Source of the DNA: Pseudobacter sp051955275 | GTDB lineage: Bacteria; Bacteroidota; Bacteroidia; Chitinophagales; Chitinophagaceae | Direction of reading: 5' to 3' | Assembly: GCF_051955275.1 (NCBI RefSeq) | Contig: NZ_JBQCGW010000261.1 | Location: 7,518-71,517 of the forward strand | Length of the DNA: 64,000 bases | In this document: positions 44,145 to 53,033 of the stretch, piece after piece | Position numbering within the stretch: position 1 is the first letter of the stretch | Layout: every line of letters starts with the position of its first letter | Program-made: the position numbers and the translations under genes | Notes under the pieces: generated by a model | The model's database searches: none | Told to the model about the DNA's origin: nothing | What the model saw: only the letters and a program-made list of their open reading frames with translations

Positions 44145-44909
44145 TTATTGATTGATGACTGGTTCCGTCTGAACCTGGTCCCCGGTTTTACCGAATCTCC
44201 TTTCTCTTTTCTGGAAGTCAATAATGGCCTCATACAGGTTTTCTTTCCTGAAGTCGGGCCAGCGTACATTGGTAAAATAAAGTTCTGCATAAGCCAGTTG
44301 GTAAAGCAGGAAGTTGCTGATACGGTATTCACCACTGGTTCTGATCATGAGTTCCGGATCAGGGAAGCTTCCTGTGGTGAGGTAACCTGCGAGCGTATCC
44401 TGTGTGATGGAAGCAGGGTCAATTTTTCCCTCCTTTACATCTTCTGCGATATGTTTCACTGCCTGAACCAGTTCCCAGCGGCTGCTGTAGCTGAGCGCCA
44501 TGATCAGGTTGAGCCCGGTATTGCGACTGGTGATATCGAGTGATTCGCGCAGCGCCTGCTTGGCATATTCAGGCAGCATACCCATATCACCGATCACATG
44601 CAGTTTGATGTTATTCCTGTTCAGGGTTTCCGTTTCCTTCCGGATGGTTTCCACCAGCAACTCCATCAGGCCTGTCACTTCCTGCTGGGGCCTGTCCCAG
44701 TTCTCAGTGGAAAAAGCATAGAGTGTGAGGTATCCCACGCCCAGTTCAGCGCAGCCCTCCACTATATTGCGCACACTTTCCACTCCATGAAAGTGACCAT
44801 AGAGGCGGTCCTGCCCCTTTTCTTTAGCCCAACGCCCATTGCCATCCATGATGATGGCGATGTGACTGGGAAGTCGCTGCAGGTCTATATGGTCCTTTCG
44901 GCTCCTCAT
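44145..44909 (-). CDS. uppS: Isoprenyl transferase (undecaprenyl diphosphate synthase)
   Basis: Makes the C55 lipid carrier for peptidoglycan and O-antigen. 254 residues. Motifs: IAIIMDGNGRWAKEKG with catalytic Asp, LYAFSTENWDRP, and C-terminal PDPELMIRTSGEYRISNFLLYQLAYAELYF. Full-length. It is upstream of bamA in the envelope cluster and has its own promoter box. Confidence 0.96.
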   Translation of the reverse strand: MRSRKDHIDLQRLPSHIAIIMDGNGRWAKEKGQDRLYGHFHGVESVRNIVEGCAELGVGYLTLYAFSTENWDRPQQEVTGLMELLVETIRKETETLNRNNIKLHVIGDMGMLPEYAKQALRESLDITSRNTGLNLIMALSYSSRWELVQAVKHIAEDVKEGKIDPASITQDTLAGYLTTGSFPDPELMIRTSGEYRISNFLLYQLAYAELYFTNVRWPDFRKENLYEAIIDFQKRERRFGKTGDQVQTEPVINQ

Positions 44910-44929
44910 ACCTTATTTTTTGAAGGGAC

Positions 44930-44937
44930 CAAAGGTA
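44930..44937 (-). promoter_or_regulatory. -7 promoter box for uppS-bamA
   Basis: Minus strand reads TACCTTTG, an exact TAnnTTTG match 20 nt before the uppS ATG. It lies in the 144-bp porG-uppS gap. No TTG was seen at the -33 distance. Confidence 0.5.
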
Positions 44938-45053
44938 CAAAAATTTAAATCCGATGCTGATTTCATGGAAATTTTATCTACTTATTATGAACATTTGCCC
45001 ATAATCCTTAAAAATTTCACGACAGGCTTGTGAATTTCTTAATATGGAAACTG

Positions 45054-45911
45054 TTAATTGGCCGACGGGCACCTGTATGAGCTGAGGTTGAAAGAGAAGG
45101 TGATCTCAGCAAAAATGTACTGGTCTTTTTGTTTGGAGAACCCGCGCTGTCTTCCTTCGATACCGATGATATCCCCGGTTTCATAAGACCTGTCCTGCAG
45201 CAGCCTGGCCACCGATGGCGTACCATCCGGCAGGTCCGGGAACTTATCTGCTCCCACGTAGGTCTTGCTTACATCATCCAGGTAATCGGTACCTGTGAAG
45301 CGGTGCACAACTTCAAAACCGATATTCATTCTTTCATTCAGTGCATACTTCACACCTACGCCGAAGGGAATAGCGAGGGCCATATTGTTATAGGCCTTTC
45401 TTTCCGGATAGGCAGCGGAACCCTGCCCTTCCGTTCCGAGCGGACGAAGGAAATATTTTTTACCGCCCAGGTAGGCAAATGGATCGTAATTGAAAACACC
45501 CACCCCGAAGGTTACATAGGGGGTGAAACGGTGATAAGGATCAGCAGGGATGAATTTGAAGAAATTGAAATCCCCCTGTACGGCCAGTTCAAATATATTG
45601 GTATTGAAACTGAGGTTTCGCCGTTGCTGGTATACATTGGAGGTATTGTAAATATCAGAGTAGCCCAGCTGTGCAAAGTGGCCGGCCACGCGGAGTGCAA
45701 CATAATTACCGAACTGTTTACGGAAGAAAACGCCGGCTGTGACCTTGGGCCTGTTCAGGCGTGCCCTGGTATTCAGGTCCCCGAAATAATGTGCGCCCCC
45801 CAAAGAAAGCCCGAACTCACCTACGTGAACATAGCTCTCGTACTGGGCCATAACCTGGGATGTCTGGAGGAGGGTACCTGCCAGAAGCATCGAAACAACC
45901 AGCTTCTTCAT
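45054..45911 (-). CDS. porG: PorG/DUF6089-type outer-membrane beta-barrel protein
   Basis: A 285-residue outer-membrane protein: signal peptide (KLVVSMLLAGTLLQTSQVMA) then a small beta-barrel (VGEFGLSLGGAHYFGDLN, FTPYVTFGVGVFNYDPFAYL, MNIGFEVVHRFTGTDYLDDVS) ending in YIFAEITFSFNLS. PorG is a type IX secretion component in Porphyromonas, where it also neighbours uppS and bamA; that shared context supports the name. Start 45911 (MKKLVV) gives the signal peptide. Confidence 0.85.
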   Translation of the reverse strand: MKKLVVSMLLAGTLLQTSQVMAQYESYVHVGEFGLSLGGAHYFGDLNTRARLNRPKVTAGVFFRKQFGNYVALRVAGHFAQLGYSDIYNTSNVYQQRRNLSFNTNIFELAVQGDFNFFKFIPADPYHRFTPYVTFGVGVFNYDPFAYLGGKKYFLRPLGTEGQGSAAYPERKAYNNMALAIPFGVGVKYALNERMNIGFEVVHRFTGTDYLDDVSKTYVGADKFPDLPDGTPSVARLLQDRSYETGDIIGIEGRQRGFSKQKDQYIFAEITFSFNLSSYRCPSAN

Positions 45912-46019
45912 ATACTGCAATATAAGGATTAAGTATGTTGCCAATAACGGCTAAGCCTGGTTTTTCAGTCTATTGGAAAAGTTAAAATGCCGCTTCACGG
46001 CGGGTTTCACAGGATAGGG

Positions 46020-46898
46020 CTAGTTCCTGGTATCCAATCCCCAGGAGAGTTTATTACGAAGCGTTTGAAGGAAATTGTTCTCATTCAAACGTACAAGGCT
46101 GATGTTGAACGATTCACGCCTTACTGCAAGTTGCACTTTCTTTTCCACAATCTCCTTGCGGGAATCAAGTGCACAGATAAAATGATCGGCGCGGCTCTCC
46201 ACTTCAAAAGATATTACGTTGTCATCGGGCACAACGATGGGTCTTACATTAAGATTATGTGGGGCAACCGGTGTGATCACAAAACTGGAAGACTCCGGGA
46301 AAACGATCGGCCCGTTGCAACTCAAAGAATAACCGGTAGAGCCGGTTGGAGTAGCAACAATCAGACCATCCGCCCAGTACGTATTCAAAAAATCTCCATT
46401 CAAATACGTATGGATCTTGATCATCGGAGAAGTATCCGTTTTGTGTATCGCAAACTCATTGAGCCCGTAAGGCGTATTCCCGAATAAAGGCTTGTCTGCA
46501 TCCAGGTGGATCAACGACCGTTTGTCTATCACAATATTCCTCTTCACCAAAGACTGTACCGCAGTGTAGAGCTCATCCCTGCCGATACTGGCCAGGAAAC
46601 CCAGGCGGCCGAAATTGATACCGAGAACAGGTATGTTCTTATCGCGAACAAGTGTAACGGTATCCAGCAATGTGCCGTCACCGCCCAGGCTGATCACAAA
46701 ATCGATGGACTCGCCCAGGTCTGCAGGATCAGTGAAAATAGCGGTCTTCTCCGGGAAACGGAAAGAACTTTTGATGGCTTCAAAGAACGGATGATAGATC
46801 ACCGGTTCTATATTCTCCTTGTCCAGTTCATCGAGCAATTGCTGCACATCGGCCTTTTGCTCATTGTCGATGATCCGGCTGTAGATCGCTACTTTCAT
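46020..46898 (-). CDS. nadK: NAD kinase
   Basis: Makes NADP from NAD and ATP or polyphosphate. 292 residues. Motifs: ISLGGDGTLLDTV (GGDG), GINFGRLGFLASI, GLNEFAIHKTDTSPMI with the NE/D motif, and ATPTGSTGYSLSCNGPIV. Full-length. It lies 17 bp after the POTRA outer-membrane protein gene and 108 bp before porG. Confidence 0.96.
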   Translation of the reverse strand: MKVAIYSRIIDNEQKADVQQLLDELDKENIEPVIYHPFFEAIKSSFRFPEKTAIFTDPADLGESIDFVISLGGDGTLLDTVTLVRDKNIPVLGINFGRLGFLASIGRDELYTAVQSLVKRNIVIDKRSLIHLDADKPLFGNTPYGLNEFAIHKTDTSPMIKIHTYLNGDFLNTYWADGLIVATPTGSTGYSLSCNGPIVFPESSSFVITPVAPHNLNVRPIVVPDDNVISFEVESRADHFICALDSRKEIVEKKVQLAVRRESFNISLVRLNENNFLQTLRNKLSWGLDTRN

Positions 46899-46915
46899 AA
46901 TTAAGTTGCTGTTTC

Positions 46916-48352
46916 TTAAAAATCGTTCTTGATGTGTAAAAATAGCCCCTTTTGTCCTAATTGGTTAAAGCTGTAGTCAAACCTGAAGATAAAATCATAA
47001 AAAGTAACCACATCCACACCAAAACCGCCGGTGTACAGCATTTTATTGACGAGGGAGTTTTCGAGCATGTTCTTGTTATAGGCATAACCCATATCCCCAA
47101 ACGTTCTTGCATAGATGCGGAAAGGGATCCTGTCGTGGGATTTTGAGCGGATGAAAGTGGGTATGCTGAAACGGAACATCTCGCGGCGGAAGGTCTGCCG
47201 GGTAAGCAAGGCCGCTACTCCATCGATCACATATCTTTCCATACCTCTCAGGTAAAGCTCGCCGTACCCGAAGAGCCGCTGGTTGATATAAGGCTGATCA
47301 AAAGGCAGGCGCACCACCCCGTTGGCCTGCCAGCCGAAATAGTATTTCTTTCCCAGTTTCCATCCCTTGAAGAACTTGCCGGAGAACTGCCACATATTGT
47401 TCTCTTTGCCAAAGCCACGCTTGAGCAGGCTCACTTCACTCTGAATGCCCGTCAGCGGGAAATGGATATAATCCACGTTCACATAATTGAGGGTATAGGA
47501 CAGTTCAGGAAAATGAATGCTGGTGGCCTGGCGGCCGAAGTACTTCGGGTTCAGTTGCAGGATACCGCTGTCAACCTCCTGTTTGGTATAGGATAAGCGA
47601 ACGGCGTGGAATGTGCGGAGACCTGGCCTGTAGGTATAGTCTACATACCCTGAATATTTTTTTGTGCCTTCTTTCAGACTGTCGGTGAAACGCTGCTGAT
47701 TATCCGCAGTGATGTAATTGATCTCTTTATTACTGCTGTATGTGAAGCCAACGCGGTAGCCATGTTTCAGGCTTTTGTCGGCATAAGGCTGGTCGTACTG
47801 GAATTGTAACTGTTTGGTATAACCGGTAATGAACCAGAGCCGGAGTTTATCGTTGCGACCTGTGAAATTGTACCAGGTGAATTTGAAGCCGTAATTGATC
47901 CGGTCTGTGCTGTATCCCTGTTTGCCCCATTCCACCAGGTTACGGTCAACAGGCTTTACATAAGGAAGGGGGAAGATATACCATCTTTCTTTAAGCTCTA
48001 TGTTCACATCCACTTCATATCCTCTGAAGGATTTGAGCGACACTACCACTTCATTGAAAAGGCCGGTATTGAACAGCTGTCTTCTCGCAATTTCAAATCC
48101 GCTGACGAGATCGGGGAGATAAATGGAGTCGCCGGTTTTAAAGGGAAGTTCGCGCTCAACGATATAAGACTTGGTACGGCGGTTGCCATCGATATAGATC
48201 TTACCTACTATAAAAGGGGTAGGCTTTGTTTTATCGATGTACCTGTTGGAATTGTGGGGAGACAAAGTATCGGAGTCTGAAGTTTGCGCAAAGGAAACGA
48301 TACAGCAAAACAACAGCATAACAGTAACCTGATATTTGTTTCCCATCAGCAT
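46916..48352 (-). CDS. POTRA-barrel outer-membrane protein of the BamA/TamA superfamily
   Basis: A 478-residue outer-membrane protein: signal peptide (VTVMLLFCCIVSFA), one POTRA-type domain (~47-125, FIVGKIYIDGNRRTKSYIVERELPF), then a beta-barrel ending KGLFLHIKNDF. It has a single POTRA rather than five, so it is not BamA; a role in inserting or exporting specific envelope proteins or lipids is inference. It sits between a CBS protein gene and nadK in the conserved envelope cluster. Confidence 0.83.
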   Translation of the reverse strand: MLMGNKYQVTVMLLFCCIVSFAQTSDSDTLSPHNSNRYIDKTKPTPFIVGKIYIDGNRRTKSYIVERELPFKTGDSIYLPDLVSGFEIARRQLFNTGLFNEVVVSLKSFRGYEVDVNIELKERWYIFPLPYVKPVDRNLVEWGKQGYSTDRINYGFKFTWYNFTGRNDKLRLWFITGYTKQLQFQYDQPYADKSLKHGYRVGFTYSSNKEINYITADNQQRFTDSLKEGTKKYSGYVDYTYRPGLRTFHAVRLSYTKQEVDSGILQLNPKYFGRQATSIHFPELSYTLNYVNVDYIHFPLTGIQSEVSLLKRGFGKENNMWQFSGKFFKGWKLGKKYYFGWQANGVVRLPFDQPYINQRLFGYGELYLRGMERYVIDGVAALLTRQTFRREMFRFSIPTFIRSKSHDRIPFRIYARTFGDMGYAYNKNMLENSLVNKMLYTGGFGVDVVTFYDFIFRFDYSFNQLGQKGLFLHIKNDF

Positions 48353-48367
48353 GCAGGCTTGGCGCAG

Positions 48368-49027
48368 CTATATATTGAGATAATTCATGAGGTGATCATA
48401 GTTACTCCTGAGTTCATTCTCATACAATTCTTCTCCGAAGTAATATTTCACCTGGTATTCGTAGCGCTGGAAGGTAGCTACAATATCCGATATCTCGAAT
48501 TTACTGACTTTGATGGTAACGTAAAAGGCTCCGTTATTGTTATCCCAGTGGGTATTGAGTTGTGTGATCTGGGCATCATTGGTTTCAACCAGCTTGCTTA
48601 TTTCCGAGAAGGAGAAACTGCGTTGTTCCATTTCCAGTACAATGATACCTCCGGGCTCATTTGCTCCGGTGGTTTTGCCGAGTTGTTTGAGCAGATCGCT
48701 GGCCGTGATCACACCTGTGAACTCGCTGTCTTTTTCGATTACGGGAACCAGGGACAGGTTATGTTCATTGGCCATCTGAACGGCTTCCAGGAAATGGGAA
48801 TTTGCCTTTGCGGCTATGCGGGAAAAATGCTGACTGATGCTTTCGAGGGTGGCATTTTCATCTGCATTCATCAGATCGTCTTCTGAAGCCATACCCAGGT
48901 ATTTGTCTTCAGCTACCACAGGCAGCTGCATTACATGGAACTCCTGCATCAGTTCCATAGCCTGAAACACGGTGTCGCCCGGATTGAGCGTTGGAATGGC
49001 GGATGATATGAGTTCTTTGTTTAGCAC
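48368..49027 (-). CDS. CBS-domain protein with C-terminal ACT-like domain
   Basis: Cytoplasmic protein of 219 residues. Two CBS domains (~1-56, VMQLPVVAEDKYLGMASEDDLM, and ~72-126, LVPVIEKDSEFTGVITASDLLK) would bind adenine nucleotides; the C-terminal part (~132-215, GGIIVLEMEQRSFSFSEISK) looks like an ACT-type regulatory domain. No catalytic domain is present, so it is probably a regulator. It lies 15 bp before the POTRA protein gene. Confidence 0.85.
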   Translation of the reverse strand: MLNKELISSAIPTLNPGDTVFQAMELMQEFHVMQLPVVAEDKYLGMASEDDLMNADENATLESISQHFSRIAAKANSHFLEAVQMANEHNLSLVPVIEKDSEFTGVITASDLLKQLGKTTGANEPGGIIVLEMEQRSFSFSEISKLVETNDAQITQLNTHWDNNNGAFYVTIKVSKFEISDIVATFQRYEYQVKYYFGEELYENELRSNYDHLMNYLNI

Positions 49028-49125
49028 GGGAAATGTTTACTGTTTGTAATGCAACACCAGAGCGGTTTACCCGCTGCCACTGCAGTCAGGTGAACTGTTC
49101 CTTTACATTACTAAGACGGAAAGAA

Positions 49126-49902
49126 TCAGGCAACCGCTGCGGGCTCGTTCAATTTTGTCAGAAATTTATGTAGGATCCGGTTGAATTCCTGTGGCACCTC
49201 CATCATGGGCGCGTGACCACATTTGTCAATAAAATGCAGTTCGCTGTTGGGAATCAATCGCTGAAACTCTCTTGCAACAAATGGCGGAGTTACCGTATCG
49301 TTGTTTCCCCATATCAATAACGTGGGCTGTTTGATCTGATTGAGCTCTTCCCCAAGATTATTCCTGATAGCGCTTTTGGCCAGGGCGATGATCTTGATCA
49401 CTTTCAGACGGTTATTGGTGGTATCGAACACCTCATCAACGATCTCTTTGGTAGCTGTTGCAGGATCGTAGAACGTCTGTTCAGTTTTTTTCTTAATATA
49501 TTCGTAATCGCCTCTTTTCGGATAAGTATCGCCCATTCCGTTCTCAAAAAGTCCAGAACTACCGGTCAGGATCAAAGATTTTATTCTCTCCGGGTGCTTC
49601 AGAATATGCAGGATGCCTACATGACCACCGAGGGAGTTACCCAGCAGGTGGATATTTTTGTAATCCTTGTATTCAATGAATTTATGAACGTACTTCTGGA
49701 GACCGCTCACGGAAGTGTGGAGCAGGTCCAGGTCAAGCAAGGGGAGCATGGGCACCACCACTTTATAATGGTGGCGGAAGTATTCAATCAAATCCTGGAA
49801 GTTGCTCAATGCGCCGAATAAACCGTGTAACAGAATCAACGGTTCTCCCTCTCCTTCTTCAAGATATTTGAATTTGTCCGCCTGTTTGATCTCGTAATTC
49901 AT
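49126..49902 (-). CDS. Alpha/beta-fold hydrolase
   Basis: A 258-residue hydrolase. Oxyanion motif LLHGLFGALSNF, nucleophile Ser in LLGNSLGGHVG, acid in IWGNNDTVTP and base His in DKCGHAPMMEVP, so the triad is complete. It resembles the ring-cleavage-product/haloperoxidase-like branch, but the substrate is unknown. First gene of the minus-strand envelope cluster; I saw no exact -7 box upstream. Confidence 0.88.
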   Translation of the reverse strand: MNYEIKQADKFKYLEEGEGEPLILLHGLFGALSNFQDLIEYFRHHYKVVVPMLPLLDLDLLHTSVSGLQKYVHKFIEYKDYKNIHLLGNSLGGHVGILHILKHPERIKSLILTGSSGLFENGMGDTYPKRGDYEYIKKKTEQTFYDPATATKEIVDEVFDTTNNRLKVIKIIALAKSAIRNNLGEELNQIKQPTLLIWGNNDTVTPPFVAREFQRLIPNSELHFIDKCGHAPMMEVPQEFNRILHKFLTKLNEPAAVA

Positions 49903-50045
49903 CAGATAAATCGGTTCAATTCAGTCAAATATTCGCTAAAATAAACGATTTGCCTCAATTATGGCATCGTTCCTTTTCAAGCTGTTAAATTTTACTGTAA
50001 ACTACAAATTTTTTGCGTCTTTTCTGCCACAGTATTGTGTAGGTT

Positions 50046-50597
50046 TCAATCAGACGTTTGAGTAGATGCATCGTGTGCGATCCTTTCAAAAAACGTTTCC
50101 AGTTCAGTAAACATATCTTTAAATGCAGGGATCAGCTTGCCTGTTCCATCTATCACCCAGGGACCCAACGGTTGGATATACGCGTAGGAAACGGATTGCT
50201 GAATACTTGCTGCACTTATTATTTTCAATTGTTCTGCATAGAACAGCAGCACACTATAGGCCAAAGTGTATATTACAATATACAGGAGAATACCTCCGAG
50301 TTTGTTGGCCCATCCCAGCAAAGTCACTTCCAGTGTGGCTTCCAGCAGGTTGGCTCCAAGTCTGATCAGGAGTACTGCACCAATGAACACTACAGCAAAA
50401 GAAAGAGCTGGCAACCATTTGGCCGAAATACTGGTTGAATCTTTCAACCATTCCGCCACCAGGGCAGACAGTTTCATGGCCGCTGCAATTCCCACGATCA
50501 GCCCTATTACGGAGAAAACCGCAATCACCAATCCACGCTGCCATCCTCTGATAACAGCCATGATCAGCAGGATGATAAAAATAATATCAATGATCAT
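50046..50597 (-). CDS. cvpA: CvpA-family membrane protein
   Basis: A 183-residue inner-membrane protein with four hydrophobic segments and the family opening IIDIIFIILLIMAVIRGWQRGLV, followed by GWANKLGGILLYIVIYTLAYSVLL. CvpA proteins are linked to colicin V production and envelope homeostasis; exact biochemical role unknown. Last in the gldC-yqeY-cvpA unit, 33 bp after yqeY. Confidence 0.88.
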   Translation of the reverse strand: MIIDIIFIILLIMAVIRGWQRGLVIAVFSVIGLIVGIAAAMKLSALVAEWLKDSTSISAKWLPALSFAVVFIGAVLLIRLGANLLEATLEVTLLGWANKLGGILLYIVIYTLAYSVLLFYAEQLKIISAASIQQSVSYAYIQPLGPWVIDGTGKLIPAFKDMFTELETFFERIAHDASTQTSD

Positions 50598-50630
50598 GGA
50601 ATATCATTAACGGGTACAATACCCGTTTTC

Positions 50631-51086
50631 TTATTTTGCAAGCAACTCTTTTACCAGCGCGCTGATGGATTTCCCGTCTGCTTTGCCTGCCAGTTGTTTG
50701 GAAGCGATGCCCATCACTTTGCCAAGATCGGCCATTGAACTGGCTCCCACTGAGGCAATGATTTCAGTCAGTGCTCCCTTCAACTCTTCCTGACTCATCT
50801 GCTGAGGCAGGAATTTTTCTATGATAGTGATCTCTTCCTGTTCTTTCTTAGCCAGGTCTTCCCTGTTCTGCTGCGTAAAAATTTCCAGCGAATCTTTACG
50901 CTGCTTTACCAGCTTCTGAAGGAGCTTGATTTCCGTATCCTCTGTGAGGTCGGCACCAGCTGCACCTTCCGCTGTTTTAGCCAGCAGGATGGCGGATTTG
51001 ATAGCGCGAAGGCCGCGGAGGGCAGCCTCATCCTTGGCCAGCATCGCTGTTTTCAGCTCGGCATTCACCTTTTGCTCAAGGCTCAT
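50631..51086 (-). CDS. yqeY: GatB/YqeY domain protein
   Basis: A 151-residue stand-alone YqeY domain, homologous to the tail of the GatB amidotransferase subunit. Features: LRGLRAIKSAILLAKTAEG, EEITIIEKFLPQQMSQEEL and the final MGIASKQLAGKADGKSISALV. It probably binds tRNA; its cellular function is not established. It is 14 bp after gldC. Confidence 0.93.
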   Translation of the reverse strand: MSLEQKVNAELKTAMLAKDEAALRGLRAIKSAILLAKTAEGAAGADLTEDTEIKLLQKLVKQRKDSLEIFTQQNREDLAKKEQEEITIIEKFLPQQMSQEELKGALTEIIASVGASSMADLGKVMGIASKQLAGKADGKSISALVKELLAK

Positions 51087-51100
51087 AATTATAAATTGAT

Positions 51101-51454
51101 TTATGCTTTATTCTGTTCCTGTTGAATTTCCTGGAACCTTTTGTAGAAGTCCTGTGCAAATTCCCTGAGCTTGTTCACCAGTTCTTCCTGGTGCGTAGCC
51201 CGCTCAAAGCTATCTGCCATGGTCATGAAGGTCTGATAATAGAAGTCAGCCATTTCATCCACCATCATTTCTTTGGTCCAGAGGTCCATACGCAGTGCGC
51301 TCTTGTCTGCTCCATCCCAGAAAGCCAGCATGATAGCCTTGGCCGCACGGGCGGAGTCCGCAGTACTTTCGGTAGCGCTCCAGCTGATACTTTCAGGTAC
51401 ACGTTTGTCGTCCAGGTGTACATCTATAGTTATAGTTGACTTCGTCTTCGACAT
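51101..51454 (-). CDS. gldC: Gliding motility protein GldC
   Basis: A 117-residue cytoplasmic protein of the GldC family, found in gliding and T9SS-bearing Bacteroidota and needed for full gliding in Flavobacterium. It opens KSTITIDVHLDDKRVPESISWSA and continues RAAKAIMLAFWDGADKSALRMDLWTKEM, typical of the family. First gene of the gldC-yqeY-cvpA unit with a -7 box 41 nt upstream. Confidence 0.9.
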   Translation of the reverse strand: MSKTKSTITIDVHLDDKRVPESISWSATESTADSARAAKAIMLAFWDGADKSALRMDLWTKEMMVDEMADFYYQTFMTMADSFERATHQEELVNKLREFAQDFYKRFQEIQQEQNKA

Positions 51455-51495
51455 GATTTTTATTGAGAATCAGGTTTTTGGAAAAAATTGAATCC

Positions 51496-51503
51496 CAAAA
51501 GTA
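51496..51503 (-). promoter_or_regulatory. -7 promoter box for gldC-yqeY-cvpA
   Basis: Minus strand reads TACTTTTG, an exact TAnnTTTG match; a TTG lies 16 nt upstream (51522-51520), a slightly short spacer. Predicted leader about 35 nt. Confidence 0.55.
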
Positions 51504-51706
51504 CGGGGAATAATCCTTTCAAGGAGGGGTGTATATTACCAAACTGGTAAATTATCCACTTTTTAACGCTGTTAATATGTGTTTAATACCAAAACTGTTC
51601 ATTCGCCGTTACAAATAAATGGCTCCGGAAAACAGTAATAATCCGGCTGTTTCACCGAAGGGCAGGCTGCACAAATTACGATCCTCTAAAATCGGGTACT
51701 AACGCG

Positions 51707-51737
51707 TTGTATCGTGGTTTTTCGTAAAGTAATTTTG
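51707..51737 (+). promoter_or_regulatory. Promoter of the type IX cargo gene
   Basis: TTG (51707-51709), a 20-nt spacer and TAATTTTG (51730-51737), an exact consensus match. Expected start near 51743, ~40 nt before the ATG. Confidence 0.7.
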
Positions 51738-51783
51738 TGGCAGCTACACCATCAATCCGATACGTTTATGAAAATCAGTACCT

Positions 51784-52977
51784 ATGAAGCACATTTATTA
51801 CACACTGATCAGTGGGTTCGTTTGTATTTCGGCGTTAGTTTTTCCCCGTGATTCCCAGGCCCAGTGCAGTACCTGCCCGGGCGGAGTCCCCAGCCAGACC
51901 GTTGAGTATGACCTTATTCTTGACACAACTACAGCCAGCACCAATACCTTATCCTTTCCCAGGTTCCCACCGTCTACCGGTACCCTTATCTGCGTTACTT
52001 TCTACGATACCATTTCCCTGGTAGCCACTTCCGGCGCCAGAAACAGGGATAGCTACGCCAAGCTGGCCCGCTTCCTGCTTTCCTTATCGCCCAGCATCAC
52101 GGGAAATGGCCTCAACATCAATGACAATGTGACCAGGACCTATGGCCCCACCAACCTGGATGCCTTCGGTACACCCGGAGACTCCACCACGTACGGGCCT
52201 GACACGGTATTCAACAATGCCACTCACCAGCAGACCATCACAGGTACCGGCGCATTCCTTGGAGCAGGCACCATCGATTTCAGCTTTGAACTCAGTGGTG
52301 GCCTCTTGCCCAATATGGGTGGGATCAACTATAACCTGAGCGTCACCGGTAAGCTCTGGGGGAAGTTCAGGATCGTGTATTCCTATTGTCCCCAGGCCCC
52401 TCTCCCGGAAGTATTCCGGCAGTTCACGGCGGCCAGACATCCCAACAGCAATAATATCCAGCTCCAGTGGAGCGTTAGTAATGAAGAAATATCCAATTCC
52501 TATGAAATCGAGATCAGTTACGATGGACGCACGTTCACACCAGCCGGCAAAATTGCCAGCCAATATGCTGCTCAGGGTGCTGCAGCAAAATACAACTATC
52601 AGTACCTGCCTGATAAGGCTGCTTCAGGCAAATTATACGTCCGCATCAAGCAGCTCGGCGCTGACGGAAAAGGCCATTACTCTGCCATCCGCCAGGTAAA
52701 CCTGGGTTCCAACGCCACGCCCTCCTTCATCATCTACCCCAACCCGGTGAAAGACCAGGTGACCATCCAGGCAGATCAGCTGCTCAAAGGCAGCTACCAG
52801 CTTGAACTGGTGACCACTACGGGGCAACAGGTGCTGAAACAGACCATCCATGTAAATAACTCCAGTATCATCCAGCTTCCGCTGCCCCCCGGACCTCCCT
52901 CAGGGGTGTATTATCTGCGCGCCAGAGAGCTGTCTTCCGGGCAAACCACCAGCTATAAAGTACTGGTGAGCCGATGA
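51784..52977 (+). CDS. Secreted protein with type IX secretion sorting domain
   Basis: A 397-residue exported protein. Signal peptide (YYTLISGFVCISALVFPRDSQA), a beta-rich body (~30-210) resembling choice-of-anchor E proteins of unknown function, a fibronectin-like stretch (~215-305, IQLQWSVSNEEISNSYEIEI), and a C-terminal type A sorting domain (~315-397, FIIYPNPVKDQVTIQADQ, then GVYYLRAREL and YKVLVSR). The protein would cross the outer membrane by the type IX system and become attached or released. Its promoter is strong; the ligand or activity is not readable. Confidence 0.88.
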   Translation: MKHIYYTLISGFVCISALVFPRDSQAQCSTCPGGVPSQTVEYDLILDTTTASTNTLSFPRFPPSTGTLICVTFYDTISLVATSGARNRDSYAKLARFLLSLSPSITGNGLNINDNVTRTYGPTNLDAFGTPGDSTTYGPDTVFNNATHQQTITGTGAFLGAGTIDFSFELSGGLLPNMGGINYNLSVTGKLWGKFRIVYSYCPQAPLPEVFRQFTAARHPNSNNIQLQWSVSNEEISNSYEIEISYDGRTFTPAGKIASQYAAQGAAAKYNYQYLPDKAASGKLYVRIKQLGADGKGHYSAIRQVNLGSNATPSFIIYPNPVKDQVTIQADQLLKGSYQLELVTTTGQQVLKQTIHVNNSSIIQLPLPPGPPSGVYYLRARELSSGQTTSYKVLVSR

Positions 52978-52991
52978 ATGAAAAAGTTTGT

Positions 52992-52999
52992 TACATTTG
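52992..52999 (+). promoter_or_regulatory. -7 promoter box for the DUF4290 gene
   Basis: TACATTTG is an exact TAnnTTTG match, 14 nt beyond the preceding stop codon. A start near 53006 rules out the ATG at 52974 and supports translation from 53034 (or 53013). Confidence 0.5.
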
Positions 53000-53033
53000 T
53001 CACATGCAAAACATGCAAAAAGAAGTTGAAGAA

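Larger units (their letters stand above)
51455..51783. other. Divergent intergenic region gldC / type IX cargo gene
   Basis: These 329 bases carry no gene I can support. They hold the gldC -7 box (51496-51503, minus), a small inverted repeat TTACCA/TGGTAA (51536-51541 and 51545-51550, 3-nt spacer) and a full plus-strand promoter at 51707-51737. The stretch from about 51560 to 51700 shows nothing further. Confidence 0.6.

Noticed and set aside
45014..45035. Possible terminator after porG (TTCAC/GTGAA with T run on the minus strand)
   Set aside because: Only 5 reliable base pairs with a 9-nt loop; not strong enough to list as a feature.
51768..51851. Short ORF (27 codons, ATG at 51768) overlapping the start of the type IX cargo gene
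   Set aside because: It is out of frame with a well-supported signal peptide and shows no leader-peptide features such as codon runs or an attenuator.
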